Shown here piece by piece: positions 44,884-57,154 of a stretch of 64,000 nucleotides of DNA. The number at the start of each line of letters is the position of its first letter. The first letter of the stretch is position 1. The DNA is taken from positions 1 through 64,000 of the forward strand of contig JAOPYO010000142.1 of NCBI GenBank assembly GCA_025964575.1. The letters are read 5' to 3'. This DNA comes from Actinomycetes bacterium. Its GTDB lineage: Bacteria; Actinomycetota; Actinomycetes; Streptosporangiales; Streptosporangiaceae. Below the pieces are notes generated by a model, which did no database searches, was not told the DNA's origin, and worked only from the letters and a program-made list of their open reading frames with translations. The position numbers and the translations under genes are program-made.

Positions 44884-45432
44884 TCAGGCCACCCGCTCGG
44901 ACACCTGCTCGGGCGAGTCGCCGATGGACTGCAGATTCCCGGAGCTGCGGCCCTTCTCGGGGAAGACCCACTTCTTCAGCGCCCACCAGCGGAAGGCCAT
45001 GGCCAGCAGAGTGCCGAGGATCATTCCGCTGGTGAAGTCGGAGCACTCCTGGGTGAAGCGGCTGACGTCGGGGATTCGCAGGTCGAACACATACCGCGCT
45101 ATGAGGAGCGGAATGTCGTTGACCACGATCGCCAGTCCACTGACCAGAAAGAACAGCGCGGCCTCAACGTGGCGGCCGCGTCCCCCTCGCGAGCGGAACG
45201 ACCAGCCCCTGTTGAACAAGTAGGAGACGATCGTGGCGATGATGGTCGCGATCGTGAGTGCGGTGACCGGCTTGGCCTCGAGCACGCTCAGTTTGAGCCC
45301 ATAGTTGATCGCCATGGTCAGCAGGAAACAGGTGCCGCCGACGAACGCGAACTTCACCAGTTCGCGGTGTTTCACCACCAGCGGGCGGAGGGGGGCTGGG
45401 ACTCGGGCTAGCGCGATTCGGGTGACCGACAT
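44884..45432 (-). CDS. GtrA family membrane protein
   Basis: A 182-aa protein with four membrane helices. The GtrA pattern is present: VKFAFVGGTCFLLTMAINYG, IIATIVSYLFNRGWSFRS, ALFFLVSGLAIVVNDIPLLI, and GTLLAMAFRWWALKKWVFPE. GtrA proteins are thought to flip or help export polyprenyl-linked sugars for cell-envelope glycosylation. No glycosyltransferase gene is adjacent, so the partner is unknown. Confidence 0.9.
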   Translation of the reverse strand: MSVTRIALARVPAPLRPLVVKHRELVKFAFVGGTCFLLTMAINYGLKLSVLEAKPVTALTIATIIATIVSYLFNRGWSFRSRGGRGRHVEAALFFLVSGLAIVVNDIPLLIARYVFDLRIPDVSRFTQECSDFTSGMILGTLLAMAFRWWALKKWVFPEKGRSSGNLQSIGDSPEQVSERVA

Positions 45433-45553
45433 CGGTGCAGTCTACGCAAGGCACCTCATGTTACCCATCCAGCACCTCAGTTAACCCCTGCGCACATACC
45501 TCCATCGACTGCGAAAATGACACCACAGCCGATCATAGGAGGCCGATCGCGGG

Positions 45554-46006
45554 TCACGAGACCCGGAACACCGGGTACCCAGGAGCGATCCGGCCCAGCT
45601 CAGCGTCGGATGCGTCCGGGCCGACCCCGTCGAAGAAGACGCCCACCTCGAACTTCCAGCGCTCCAGGTAGGCGCGGAGCAGATCCGGCTTCTCCGCGTC
45701 GGGGAGTTCGGTGGCGGTGAACTCCTCGACCCGACGGCCGAGACGCAGCTCACCGGTGCCCGCGACCCGGAGGTTGCGGACCCACTGGGCCTCGCCCCGG
45801 GGGGCCACCAGGTAGCGCTGACCTTCGTAGGTCAGAAGGTTCACCGGTGTGGTCCGCCACTCGCCGCTCTTGCGGCCACGGACGGCCAGGACCCGGGAGC
45901 CCCACACGCTCAGCCCGAGTTTGGTCAGCACTGCCATCGTCCGGTTGAACACGTTGCGGGTGAACCAGCCGGGCTCGAGGTAGCGGCGGGGAGTGGAGTC
46001 GGCCAT
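45554..46006 (-). CDS. Deazaflavin (F420)-dependent nitroreductase family protein
   Basis: A 150-aa split-barrel protein of the Ddn type. It has RYLEPGWFTRNVFNRTMAVL, VLAVRGRKSGEWRTTPVNLL (cofactor-phosphate region), YLVAPRGEAQWVRNLRVAGT and a C-terminal FRVS. Family members use F420H2 or bind haem/flavin derivatives; the substrate is unknown. It is divergent from a TetR gene whose intergenic region carries a palindrome, which suggests it is the regulated target. Confidence 0.92.
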   Translation of the reverse strand: MADSTPRRYLEPGWFTRNVFNRTMAVLTKLGLSVWGSRVLAVRGRKSGEWRTTPVNLLTYEGQRYLVAPRGEAQWVRNLRVAGTGELRLGRRVEEFTATELPDAEKPDLLRAYLERWKFEVGVFFDGVGPDASDAELGRIAPGYPVFRVS

Positions 46007-46079
46007 CGGAGGCTCCTTCTTTTTCGAGATCGGCGCTCTCGCTTGAGATCAGTGTGCACCTTACATCTCGGCATCGTCA

Positions 46080-46092
46080 AGAGCATTGCTCT
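46080..46092. promoter_or_regulatory. Candidate TetR operator (AGAGCATTGCTCT)
   Basis: A perfect 13-bp palindrome (6-bp arms) lies in the 128-bp divergent region, 43 bp upstream of the TetR ATG. The position suits an autoregulatory site that also controls the divergent oxidoreductase gene. Confidence 0.6.
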
Positions 46093-46134
46093 CATTTGTG
46101 CTCACCGATCCGATCGTCTGGCAGACTGGCAGCC

Positions 46135-46854
46135 ATGAATGCGAGTCGTACCGCGCGAGAGCGGGCCCGGGCAGAGCTGACCCAGGAGATCAAGGAAGAG
46201 GCACGGCGCCAGCTGGCCGCCGAAGGAGCCCAGCGGCTGTCTCTGCGCGCGGTGGCCCGTGAGCTCGGCATGGTCTCCTCCGCCCTCTACCGCTACTTCC
46301 CCAGCCGGGACGATCTACTGACGGCGCTCATCATCGATGCCTACGAATCCATCGGCGCGCGCGTCGAGGCCGCCGACGCGGCGCGGCCGCCCGCCGATCT
46401 GCGCGGCCGATGGCGGGCGATATCCCAGGCGGTACGGGAGTGGGCGCTCACCCATCCGCACGAGTACGCGCTCGTCTACGGCTCGCCGGTGCCCGGCTAC
46501 AGCGCCCCGCAGGAGACCGTCGTGCCGGCCAGCCGGGTCCCCATCGCCCTGGTCAAGCTCGCGCGTGACGCCTGGGCCTCCCCCACATCAGCCCCGAGCA
46601 CGGAGGGGCCGCCCCTGTCGCCCACACTGGCGGCACAGGCCGAGCAGGTCGCCGCGGCATTGGCCCCCGGGCTTCCCGGACCCGTCCTGACCCGCTACAT
46701 CATCGGCTGGACCCAGCTCTTCGGCATGATCAGCTTCGAGCTCTTCGGCCATCTCGTCGGCAGCGTCGATCCCGCCGACGACTTCTTCGCGCACGCGGTC
46801 GAGCACATGGCCGATTTCGTGGGCTTGCCTGCCGACACACCATCACCAAGCTGA
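46135..46854 (+). CDS. TetR family transcriptional regulator
   Basis: A 239-aa regulator from ATG 46135. The helix-turn-helix is LSLRAVARELGMVSSALYRY with FPSRDDLLTALI. The C-terminal domain is of the WHG type (EWALTHPHEYALVYGSPVPG, then YIIGWTQLFGMISFELFGHL), common in actinobacteria. It probably represses itself and the divergent F420-type oxidoreductase. Confidence 0.92.
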   Translation: MNASRTARERARAELTQEIKEEARRQLAAEGAQRLSLRAVARELGMVSSALYRYFPSRDDLLTALIIDAYESIGARVEAADAARPPADLRGRWRAISQAVREWALTHPHEYALVYGSPVPGYSAPQETVVPASRVPIALVKLARDAWASPTSAPSTEGPPLSPTLAAQAEQVAAALAPGLPGPVLTRYIIGWTQLFGMISFELFGHLVGSVDPADDFFAHAVEHMADFVGLPADTPSPS

Positions 46855-46954
46855 CCACTCCGCGGAACAGGCCGACTAGAGTCCCCGCTCTGCCCGGCTG
46901 AGGACCTCGCGTCGGCCGTACGATGAACACCAGCGTGCGGCCGGCGTCATCCAC

Positions 46955-47671
46955 TCAAGCGAGACAGCGCAGGGCGGTTCTGATCCGGGGGGCGAGCGGG
47001 TGGTCGTCGGGCAGCCTGCCGACGGTCGCCTCCACGAACTCGGCGGGGGAAAGTCGCGCCTCCTTGCCGCCGACAGACACCCGGACCTGCTCGGCGGAGG
47101 TCTCGATCTGGGCCTTCGATCCCTGCTCGCCCAGGACGAACAGGCCGACGTTGAGGCGCCACAGCGTGCGCGCCTCCGCCTCCTCGTCCGAGACGGGAGC
47201 TCCCACGTCATCGGCATGAGTGGCGTACTCCGAGTCGTAGTGGAAGGTCTGCCAGCCGACCGGATACGGCCCCGTTGAGGTCTGCAACGTTGCGTTCCGG
47301 CCGAGGTCGCGCATGCGTCTGCGCGTCTCTGCGTTCTTCTCGCTCCACTCCTGAAGCACCTCATCGACCGGCACGTCGCGCCGCTGTCGTACGCACCACT
47401 CGTTGAATCCGTCGAACCCCCCTCCGATGCCTTCCCGTTCGACCATCGCGAAGAATCCCTCAAGGTCGCCGTCGAGGCAGGCGTGGTTGTAAAGCTCTTC
47501 GCCGGCCAGGTGGCCGAGGACGTCGCGCACCGACCATCCCGCGCACCGGGACGGGCGCTTCCAGCCCTCGGCATCGAGCGACGAGAAGAAATGCTCCAGA
47601 CGCGCGGCCTCGGCGTCAAAGATCTCGAACGGGTCGAGATCCGCCAGTGGAGCAGCCGTTTGAGAACTCAT
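46955..47671 (-). CDS. Maleylpyruvate isomerase family (mycothiol-dependent-type) protein
   Basis: A 238-aa protein with a DinB/MDMPI N-terminal four-helix domain: WKRPSRCAGWSVRDVLGHLA with a metal His, and YATHADDVG with another. A C-terminal MDMPI domain follows (LWRLNVGLFVLGEQGSKAQI, VRVSVGGKEARLSPAEFVEA). Such proteins use mycothiol as cofactor or act in unknown thiol chemistry. Its reaction is not predictable. It lies 30 bp downstream of pepN on the same strand. Confidence 0.9.
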   Translation of the reverse strand: MSSQTAAPLADLDPFEIFDAEAARLEHFFSSLDAEGWKRPSRCAGWSVRDVLGHLAGEELYNHACLDGDLEGFFAMVEREGIGGGFDGFNEWCVRQRRDVPVDEVLQEWSEKNAETRRRMRDLGRNATLQTSTGPYPVGWQTFHYDSEYATHADDVGAPVSDEEAEARTLWRLNVGLFVLGEQGSKAQIETSAEQVRVSVGGKEARLSPAEFVEATVGRLPDDHPLAPRIRTALRCLA

Positions 47672-47701
47672 GCTGTAGCAGCTACCCGCCGGTGGTCGGT
47701 G

Positions 47702-50248
<2,547 letters not shown>

Positions 50249-50289
50249 GTTGCCTTATGGCTCTGGGGACTTGTCCTAGTCTGAACGTC

Positions 50290-50880
50290 GTGCCCGCATC
50301 CTCTCCTCCCGGCTGGTTTCCCGATCCGTACGGCGCCGCCGACTTGCAGCGTTATTGGGACGGTCAGGACTGGACGCAGGCCACCCAGCCCGTCGACGTG
50401 GAGCCCGGCTTCCTGCCGCCGCTGGCCGGCCCATCGATGCACGGGTCGTCTGCGTACGACTCACCTGGGTACGACCCCTACGCCGTCCAGCAGGACGTGA
50501 CGACGTCCCGGCGCCGGGCGGGGGCACCGGGACGTCGTCCGTCGGCGTGTCAGTCGAGCCGTGCAACCAGGGCCTCGTACTCATCGGAGAGCTCCTTGGG
50601 CAGGTGGTCGCCGAAGGTGGCGAAGTGCTCGGGGATGAGCGCCGCCTCCTGCTTCCACACGTCCAGGTCCACCGAGAGCAGCAGGTCAAGGTCCTTCGGG
50701 TCGATCCGCAGTCCGTCGGTGTCGAGGGAACCGGGTGCCGGGACATTGCCGATCGCCGTCTTGACCGCGTCGGCGTCGCCGTTGAGCCGCTCGACGATCC
50801 ACTTGAGCACCCGGCTGTTCTCACCGAAGCCCGGCCACAGGAACTTGCCGTCCGCGTCCTTGCGGAACCAGTTGACGTAG
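50290..50880 (+). pseudogene. DUF2510 domain fragment
   Basis: From GTG 50290 the frame reads SSPPGWFPDPYGAADLQRYW and DGQDWTQATQPV, a clear DUF2510 domain (usually an N-terminal module of actinobacterial membrane proteins), then a short Pro/Ser/Tyr-rich stretch to about codon 65. After that it runs through the pckG terminator hairpin and antisense to the pckG 3' end down to 50880, with no membrane segment. The natural C-terminal part is therefore missing, and the gene appears to be a truncated remnant. A short functional DUF2510 protein cannot be excluded. Confidence 0.45.
50499..50539 (-). terminator. Terminator hairpin of pckG
   Basis: GACGACGTCCCGG (50499-50511) and CCGGGACGTCGTC (50527-50539) pair perfectly over 13 bp with a 15-base loop, beginning 10 bp after the pckG stop on the minus strand. 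No U-tract. Confidence 0.8.
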
Positions 50881-52364
50881 TAGATGCGGGGCAGCTGCTC
50901 TGCGTCGACGCCCTTGCCGAGGCTCAGCCAGTGGGCGAAATAGTCGCCCATGTTGTAGCCGCAGAACGGCAGCATGGCGAACGGGTCGTGGCGCAGCTCG
51001 CCGACCGTGCCCTCGGCCGCGGCGGTCTTCTCGGAGGCCACGTTGGCGCCGAGGAAGACTCCCTGCTCCCAGTCGAAGGACTCGGTGACCAGCGGTACGG
51101 CCGTGGCGCGGCGCCCGCCGAACAGGATGGCCGAGATCGGCACGCCCTTGGGGTCCTCCCACTCCTCGGCGATGATCGGGCACTGCCCGGCCGGGGTGGT
51201 GAAACGTGAGTTCGGGTGGGCGGCCGGCGTTTCGGAGGAGGGTGTCCAGTCGTTGCCGCGCCAGTCGGTCAGATGCGCCGGGGCCTCGTCGGTGAGTCCT
51301 TCCCACCACACGTCGCCGTCGTCGGTGAGGGCGACGTTGGTGAAGATGCTGTTGCCCCACAGCGTCTTGATCGCGTTGGCGTTGGTGGACTCGCCGGTCC
51401 CGGGAGCGACCCCGAAGAAGCCGGCCTCGGGATTGATGGCGTAGAGGCGCCCGTCCTCGCCGAAGCGCATCCAGGCGATGTCGTCGCCGATCGTCTCGAC
51501 CTTCCAGCCGGGAATCGTCGGCTGGAGCATGGCGAGGTTGGTCTTGCCACAGGCCGACGGGAAGGCCGCGGCGACATAGCGGGTCTCACCGGCCGGTGGG
51601 GTCAGCTTGAGGATGAGCATGTGCTCGGCCAGCCAGCCCTCGTCGCGGGCCATGGTCGAGGCGATCCGCAGCGCGTAGCACTTCTTGCCGAGCAGGGCGT
51701 TGCCGCCGTACCCGGAGCCGTACGACCAGATCTCCCGGGTCTCAGGGAAGTGCGAGATGTACTTGGTGGTGCTGCACGGCCACGCCACGTCGGCCTGACC
51801 GGGCTCGAGCGGGGCTCCGACGGAGTGCACGGCCTTGACGAAGTTGCCGCGCTCCTCGATGAGTCGCAGCGCACCGGCACCCATACGGGTCATGATCTTC
51901 ATGGAGACGGCGACGTAGGCCGAGTCGGTGATCTCTACGCCGAGCTGGGAGATGGTGCCGCCCAGCGGGCCCATGCAGAACGGCACCACATACATGGTGC
52001 GGCCGCGCATGCTGCCCTTGAAGAGCTCACCGAAGGTGGCCTTCATCTCCGCGGGGGCGATCCAGTTGTTGGTGGGACCCGCGTCCTCCTCCTCCTCGGA
52101 GCAGATGAACGTCCGGTCCTCGACCCGTGCCACGTCGCTGGGGTCGGAGGCACAGTAGAAGCTGTTGGGTCGCTTGTCCGGGTTGAGGCGTTTAAAGGTG
52201 CCCTGCTCAACGAGGAGGCCTGTCAGGCGCTCCCACTCTTCGTCCGAGCCGTCACACCACTCGATCCGCTCGGGCTGGGTGAGCTCGGCGATCCCCCGCA
52301 CCCAGTCAATCAGCCCAACGTGACTGGTGGGGGCCTGGTCGAGGCCGGGGATCTGTCTGGACAC
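50550..52364 (-). CDS. pckG: Phosphoenolpyruvate carboxykinase (GTP)
   Basis: A 604-aa cytosolic enzyme catalysing oxaloacetate + GTP to PEP + GDP + CO2, the entry to gluconeogenesis. GTG 52364 has AGAGGAG 6-8 bases upstream and gives the usual length. It has the GTP-type hallmarks: [13 protein letters not shown] (P-loop with reactive Cys), [15 protein letters not shown] (metal and kinase-2 site), [13 protein letters not shown], and [18 protein letters not shown] with the guanine-site region. The upstream region has a CRP-like site and a 20-bp palindrome, consistent with carbon-source regulation. Confidence 0.97.
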   Translation of the reverse strand: MSRQIPGLDQAPTSHVGLIDWVRGIAELTQPERIEWCDGSDEEWERLTGLLVEQGTFKRLNPDKRPNSFYCASDPSDVARVEDRTFICSEEEEDAGPTNNWIAPAEMKATFGELFKGSMRGRTMYVVPFCMGPLGGTISQLGVEITDSAYVAVSMKIMTRMGAGALRLIEERGNFVKAVHSVGAPLEPGQADVAWPCSTTKYISHFPETREIWSYGSGYGGNALLGKKCYALRIASTMARDEGWLAEHMLILKLTPPAGETRYVAAAFPSACGKTNLAMLQPTIPGWKVETIGDDIAWMRFGEDGRLYAINPEAGFFGVAPGTGESTNANAIKTLWGNSIFTNVALTDDGDVWWEGLTDEAPAHLTDWRGNDWTPSSETPAAHPNSRFTTPAGQCPIIAEEWEDPKGVPISAILFGGRRATAVPLVTESFDWEQGVFLGANVASEKTAAAEGTVGELRHDPFAMLPFCGYNMGDYFAHWLSLGKGVDAEQLPRIYYVNWFRKDADGKFLWPGFGENSRVLKWIVERLNGDADAVKTAIGNVPAPGSLDTDGLRIDPKDLDLLLSVDLDVWKQEAALIPEHFATFGDHLPKELSDEYEALVARLD

Positions 52365-52475
52365 TGGCAGCTCCTCTTGCGGATTGCAGGATCTTTGCAT
52401 CTTGAAGAAAAATGCAGCTCTTCGCCATTTGGTCCAGACCAATTCGCGTAAGTTTTCCTGCGATCCAGGTGTTCT

Positions 52476-52491
52476 TGTGACAGATATCACG
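52476..52491. promoter_or_regulatory. CRP/GlxR-like site upstream of pckG
   Basis: TGTGACAGATATCACG fits the TGTGA-N6-TCACA consensus of CRP-family regulators at all but the last base. It lies 112 bp upstream of the pckG GTG. Control of PEP carboxykinase by cAMP-CRP-type regulators is known in other bacteria; binding here is inference. Confidence 0.6.
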
Positions 52492-52610
52492 CATTGGCAC
52501 GTGCCATGACTGCGCATAATTACCTAAATCACCCACCTCACTACTGTGAGTATGCACTCTCGTGGTCATGGAGAGGTTGATCTTGTGGTAAAAAGATCCC
52601 CAACCGTGAA

Positions 52611-52660
52611 ACGTCAACACAGGTTGACGTCGCCTCGGCCTCCCACCTGCGTTGACGTCA
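52611..52660. promoter_or_regulatory. GTTGACGT palindrome plus extra half-site upstream of pckG
   Basis: ACGTCAAC-ACAG-GTTGACGT (52611-52630) is a perfect 8-bp-arm inverted repeat, and a third GTTGACGT copy occurs at 52651-52658. They lie about 250-290 bp upstream of pckG. An unknown regulator, possibly LacI or GntR type, is implied. Confidence 0.55.
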
Positions 52661-53457
52661 TGGTCGATCTGTCGAACCCGCACCCCGGCACCACCGGCTG
52701 ATCTCCACCGATGCCGCCTGGCATCGCTCAGCGAGCGGAATGTGGGGCGGCAGGCGCCAGTCCATCCGCCGGCCCGCTGACCCTGATCGCCCGGCGACGC
52801 CGAACAGGGCGCGCGGGCCCTTTCTCCACCATCAGGAGTGCGGGACGCTGGAGCCGGGTAAGAGACCGGACCATTAAGCGGTCATGACGGCGTACCCGCT
52901 AAGCCCATCGACCGAGCAGATTCCGTCCCCGACGCGGCTGAATATGGCGCCATTCCATAGGAGGTGGTGACGGGTCGCCCAAGGCCGTCGACACTCGTGG
53001 CGGATCGGCGATCGCCCAGAACCGCTCGACGAGGCGTTCATCACCGTGAGCACCATTCGGAGTCTGCGTCGGATGACACAGACGGCACCTGAGGGTTGCG
53101 GAAGGGTACTGAGGGGCATCAGGTCGATGCGTGACTCACTTACCGCAGTCGGTTGATGCCCAGACGAAATCGGGGGCGGATGATTCCACAACACGGGGTT
53201 CAAACCGACCGAAAAGGCACACCCTCCCCCAGCGAGACCTCCCTCGAGCGCACAACACCGCCCCCAGCCCGGCTCGCGGAGCACACGCGGACGCAGCCCT
53301 CAGACCATGGGCGCGCATCGAGCCGGTCGAAGCACAGATTCACCGGGCCGTCAAGGCGCACGTCCGTCCGGCCCGGCAAAGCGGCCCGCCCTCAAATAGG
53401 CCTATGTCACGATCTGAAGTCGGTAATGCCAGAGGGTATTGGCAGTAGGCCATCCAC

Positions 53458-53477
53458 CATGTTACTCCAGTGACATG
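53458..53477. promoter_or_regulatory. Near-palindrome upstream of the RND operon
   Basis: CATGTTAC-TCCA-GTGACATG has 8-bp arms with one mismatch, 150 bp upstream of the first RND permease gene. It is the only strong symmetrical element there, so it may be the operator of a distant regulator. Confidence 0.45.
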
Positions 53478-53627
53478 AGGACCGAATGGCGGTCCAGAGG
53501 AGGAATGCCAGGAAGTTAGTGCGGTGGTGGGGTTGCTCACGGGGAAGCAAAAGTCACCGCCTGACGCCTTACACGATGAAGGAACCACGGGCAGGGGTGT
53601 TGTGAGTCCACGGGGCGGGTACAGGTC

Positions 53628-56600
53628 ATGATTCGCGGAATTGTCAGCCTCAGCGTTAAGTTCAGAATTTTGATCATTGGCACGGCTATGGTCCTGCTGA
53701 CTGCGGGGGCCGTGCAACTCCGTAATGCGCCAGTGGACGCTTTCCCTGAATTCACGCCTCCCCAAGTGCAGATCCGAACCGAAGCCCTGGGCCTCTCCGC
53801 GGCGGAAGTGGAACAGCTGATCACCGTTCCCATGGAGCAGGACCTGCTGAACGGTGTCGCCTGGCTCGATCAGATCCGATCCGAGTCGGTGCCCGGGCTC
53901 TCCTCCGTCGACTTGATCTTCGAACCGGGCACCGACCTGCTGAAGGCCCGGCAGCTCGTCAACGAGCGCCTCACGCAGGCGAACGGCCTTCCCGCCGTGG
54001 GCACCCCGCCGGTCATGCTCCAACCGCTGTCATCGACGAGCCGGGTCATGATGATCGGGCTGACGGCGAAGGACCTGTCCCTCATCGACCTCTCCGTGCT
54101 GGCGCGCTGGAAGATCAAGCCGCGTCTGATGGGCGTACCGGGTGTGGCCAACGTGGCCATCTGGGGTCAGCGGGACCGGCAACTGCAGGTCCAGGTCGAT
54201 CCGGACCGGCTACGCAAGAACGGGGTTTCGCTGAGCCAGGTCATCGACACGACCGGCAACGCGCTCTGGGTGTCGCCCCTGACGTTCGTGGAGGCGTCGA
54301 CGCCCGGCACGGGCGGCTTCATCGAGACCTCCACTCAGCGGTTCGCGATCCAGCACGTCCTCCCGATCACCACCGCGAAGAGCCTGGCCGAGGTGACCGT
54401 CTCGGACACCGAGGGGAAGAAGAAGCTGCGTCTCGGCGACGTGGCCAGCGTGGTGGAGGACCACCAGCCACTCATCGGCGACGCGGTCCTCGACAACGGT
54501 CCCGGCCTCATGCTCGTGATCGAGAAATTCCCCGGGGCCGACACCCGCGAGGTCACCAAGTCCGTCGAGAACGCCCTGACCGCCCTCAAACCAGGTCTGT
54601 CCGGCGTCACGATCGACACGAACGTCTACCGCCCTGCGACGTTCATCCAGGCGGCGCTGCACAACCTGGGGATATGGGCACTCCTCGGCCTGGTGCTCGT
54701 CATCGCGCTGCTGGGCATCGCCTTCCGCTCATGGCGCGTGGCACTGATCGGCGCCGTGACGATCCCGCTATCCCTGGTCGCCGCCGCATACGTGCTCTAC
54801 CTGCGTGGAATGACCTTCAACCTGATGGTCCTGGCAGGGCTGTCGGTCGCCTTGGCCATCGTCATAGACGAGACCGTGGCCTGCGTCGCGGAAATCCGGC
54901 GGCGCGGGTCCGCCGACGTGGCCGGCGCCGCACTGGCGGTGGGCGGTTCCACCGTCTACGCGACACTGATCGTTCTGCTGGCCGCACTACCGATCTTCGC
55001 CCTGGGCGGAGTGGCAGGGTCGTTCTCCCGGCCGCTGGTCCTGTCGTACGCGCTGGCGGTGCTGGCCTCGGCCGTGGTCGCGCTCACCGTCACACCGGCG
55101 CTGGCCGTCATGCTGCTGTGGGACCAGCCGGTCGAGCACCGGAGAAGCAGGGTGTTCGACCGGATCGTGCCGGCATACCTCCGCCGGCCACGCTGGGCGT
55201 ACCTCACCCTCGCCGTGCTGATCGTGGCCGGACTCGCGGCGCTGCCACAGCTGGGCAGCCGGTCCCTGCTCCCCGCACCGCAGGACCGCGATCTGCTGGT
55301 CCACTGGCAGGCCGCACCCGGCATATCGCTCACGGAGATGGCCCGGATCACCACGGCGGCCACCCACGAGGTGCGCGGCGTGACCGGCGTTCGGGATGCC
55401 GGATCCCATGTGGGACGCGCGCTGACCTCCGACCAGGTCGTCAACGTCAACTCCGGTGAGCTCTGGGTCAACCTCACTCCCTCCGCCGACTACAAGAGAA
55501 CGGTGACGGCGATCCGGCGCGTGCTCGATGGCTATCCCGGGCTGCGCAGCGACCTGGCGACCTATCCACAGGACCGCGTCAACGAGGTCCTGGCGGGGAC
55601 GAACGACGACCTCGTGGTGCGGGTCTACGGCCAGGACCTGGACGTGCTGCGCACCAAGGCCCAGGAAGTGAGCCGACTCCTGTCCTCGGTCCACGGTGTC
55701 GCGAGCCCGAAGGTGCAGGCCCTGGGTGAGGAACCGACCCTCGAGGTCAAGGTCGATCTCCTCGCGGCCCAGCGTTACGGGATCAAACCGGGTGATGTAC
55801 GGCGCGCGGCGGCCACGTACTTCTCGGGGCTCCCCGCCGGGAACCTCTATGAAGAGCAGAAGATCTTCGATGTCGTGGTGTGGAGCGCGCCAGAGAAACG
55901 CCGTACCCCGTCCGACCTCGGCGACCTCCTGATCGATACTCCCAGTGGCGGCCGGGTGCGCCTGGGCGACGTCGCGAAGGTCCGTATCGCGCCGTTCCCG
56001 ACGAATATCCGGCACAACGACACCTCGCGCAGCATCGACGTCACCGCCAATGTCCGTGGTCGGGATCTCGGCTCGGTGGTACGCGACGTCAAGAGCCGGG
56101 TCGGGAAACTGAGCATGCCGCTGGAGTACCACGCCGAGGTCCTCGGTGACGCGGCGAAACGGCAGAACGAGGACCGGCGGGTGCTGGGCCTTGCGCTCGG
56201 CGCACTGGTTGGGATCTTCTTCCTGCTGCAGGCGGCGTTCCGCAGCTGGCGGCTGGCGATCCTGCTCTTCCTGACCCTGCCACTGGCCTGCGCGGGGGGC
56301 GTGCTGACCGCCTTGTTCGTCGGCGGGGTCACCACGTTCGGAGCGCTGCTCGGTCTCTTCGCCGTGCTGGGGATCGCGGCGCGCAACGGGATCCTGCTGT
56401 TCCGCGACTGTCAGCGCCTCGAACAGGAGGACGGTGAGCCTCCGGGCTCCGAGCTCGTCCTGAGGGCCACCCGGGACAGAGCCGGGCCCGTCCTGGTCAC
56501 CGCTCTGGCGACGGCGGTGGCGCTCCTCCCGTTGGTGTTCCTCGTCCACGGTTCAGGTGGCGTCGCCGGAGCGGAGGTCCTGTTCCCGCTGGCCGTCGTC

Positions 56601-56693
56601 GTGCTCGGCGGCCTGGTCACCTCGACGCTGCTCAGCGTGCTGGTCCTGCCCGCTCTCTACCTCCGGGGGAGGCGCCGATATGCGCAACCGTAA
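53628..56693 (+). CDS. RND family efflux permease, CzcA/CusA-like (first copy)
   Basis: A 1021-aa inner-membrane pump with the full RND plan: helix 1 ([20 protein letters not shown]), a large extracytoplasmic loop ([20 protein letters not shown]), helices 2-6, a second large loop, then helices 8-12 ([20 protein letters not shown]). The N-terminal VDAFPEF-PP block and overall layout are of the heavy-metal (HME) branch. In helix 4 the proton-relay region reads [17 protein letters not shown], keeping the first Asp but with Glu following and the usual Glu-Asn replaced by Ala-Glu. It overlaps the adaptor lipoprotein gene by 14 bp. The substrate is unknown. Confidence 0.92.
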   Translation: MIRGIVSLSVKFRILIIGTAMVLLTAGAVQLRNAPVDAFPEFTPPQVQIRTEALGLSAAEVEQLITVPMEQDLLNGVAWLDQIRSESVPGLSSVDLIFEPGTDLLKARQLVNERLTQANGLPAVGTPPVMLQPLSSTSRVMMIGLTAKDLSLIDLSVLARWKIKPRLMGVPGVANVAIWGQRDRQLQVQVDPDRLRKNGVSLSQVIDTTGNALWVSPLTFVEASTPGTGGFIETSTQRFAIQHVLPITTAKSLAEVTVSDTEGKKKLRLGDVASVVEDHQPLIGDAVLDNGPGLMLVIEKFPGADTREVTKSVENALTALKPGLSGVTIDTNVYRPATFIQAALHNLGIWALLGLVLVIALLGIAFRSWRVALIGAVTIPLSLVAAAYVLYLRGMTFNLMVLAGLSVALAIVIDETVACVAEIRRRGSADVAGAALAVGGSTVYATLIVLLAALPIFALGGVAGSFSRPLVLSYALAVLASAVVALTVTPALAVMLLWDQPVEHRRSRVFDRIVPAYLRRPRWAYLTLAVLIVAGLAALPQLGSRSLLPAPQDRDLLVHWQAAPGISLTEMARITTAATHEVRGVTGVRDAGSHVGRALTSDQVVNVNSGELWVNLTPSADYKRTVTAIRRVLDGYPGLRSDLATYPQDRVNEVLAGTNDDLVVRVYGQDLDVLRTKAQEVSRLLSSVHGVASPKVQALGEEPTLEVKVDLLAAQRYGIKPGDVRRAAATYFSGLPAGNLYEEQKIFDVVVWSAPEKRRTPSDLGDLLIDTPSGGRVRLGDVAKVRIAPFPTNIRHNDTSRSIDVTANVRGRDLGSVVRDVKSRVGKLSMPLEYHAEVLGDAAKRQNEDRRVLGLALGALVGIFFLLQAAFRSWRLAILLFLTLPLACAGGVLTALFVGGVTTFGALLGLFAVLGIAARNGILLFRDCQRLEQEDGEPPGSELVLRATRDRAGPVLVTALATAVALLPLVFLVHGSGGVAGAEVLFPLAVVVLGGLVTSTLLSVLVLPALYLRGRRRYAQP

Positions 56694-57123
56694 AGGCAGA
56701 ATGGCCTGTTGGACGAGCGCGGTAGTCATCGCCCTCTGTGCGGGCCTCGCCGGATGTGGATCCGGCGACGACAAAGAACCCGAGACGTCCACCCAAGACC
56801 AGCCCGTCACGGTCGTGGCCGTTCAGGGCACCGAACTCCACCGGGTCAGCCTGACCGAAGCGGCGGTGCGGCGGCTGGGAATCCAGACCGCGCCCCTGCA
56901 GCCCAAGGTCATTCCCCTGGCGGCGGTGCTGTACGACAAGGACGGGAACATCTGGACCTACACCAGCCCCACGCCACTGACGTTCGTGCGGGCGCCCATC
57001 ACCCTCGGCAAGGTCAACGGTGATCGTGCGGTCCTGAAATCAGGACCGCCTGCCGGCACGTCCGTGGTGACGGTCGGCGGAGCCGAACTACTGGGCGCCG
57101 AATACGGGGTCGATGGCGAATGA
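56680..57123 (+). CDS. Minimal RND adaptor-like lipoprotein
   Basis: 147 aa from ATG 56680, with GGGGGAGG upstream and the start inside the end of the preceding permease gene. The signal peptide ends in lipobox LAGC. The mature part resembles only the C-terminal beta-barrel and membrane-proximal portions of CusB/CzcB adaptors: RVSLTEAAVRRLGIQTAPLQ, IPLAAVLYDKDGNIWTYTS and SVVTVGGAELLGAEYGV. The lipoyl (barrel-sandwich) domain and alpha-hairpin that reach an outer-membrane channel are absent. This fits an organism without an outer membrane. It probably docks on the two flanking permeases. Confidence 0.85.
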   Translation: MRNRKGRMACWTSAVVIALCAGLAGCGSGDDKEPETSTQDQPVTVVAVQGTELHRVSLTEAAVRRLGIQTAPLQPKVIPLAAVLYDKDGNIWTYTSPTPLTFVRAPITLGKVNGDRAVLKSGPPAGTSVVTVGGAELLGAEYGVDGE

Positions 57124-57154
57124 CCAATGCGAGGGCGCGAGCGGAGCAAACGCG

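Larger units (their letters stand above)
52365..53627. other. 1.26-kb region without a convincing gene
   Basis: This lies between pckG (minus strand) and the RND operon (plus strand). It contains the regulatory sites at 52476-52491 and 52611-52660 near pckG and a near-palindrome at 53458-53477 near the RND genes. Between 52690 and 53400 several open frames exist on both strands, but none has a membrane, motif or codon pattern that I trust. It may contain decayed genes or a small RNA. Confidence 0.5.

Noticed and set aside
53190-53212. GGGGTTCAAACC looks like a tRNA T-arm
   Set aside because: The five bases on either side do not pair as a T-stem, and no acceptor, D or anticodon arm could be built around it.
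52874-53284. 136-codon minus-strand frame in the large pckG-RND gap
   Set aside because: No domain, signal or helix pattern; Cys/Trp/Arg/Pro-rich composition typical of a chance open frame in GC-rich DNA.
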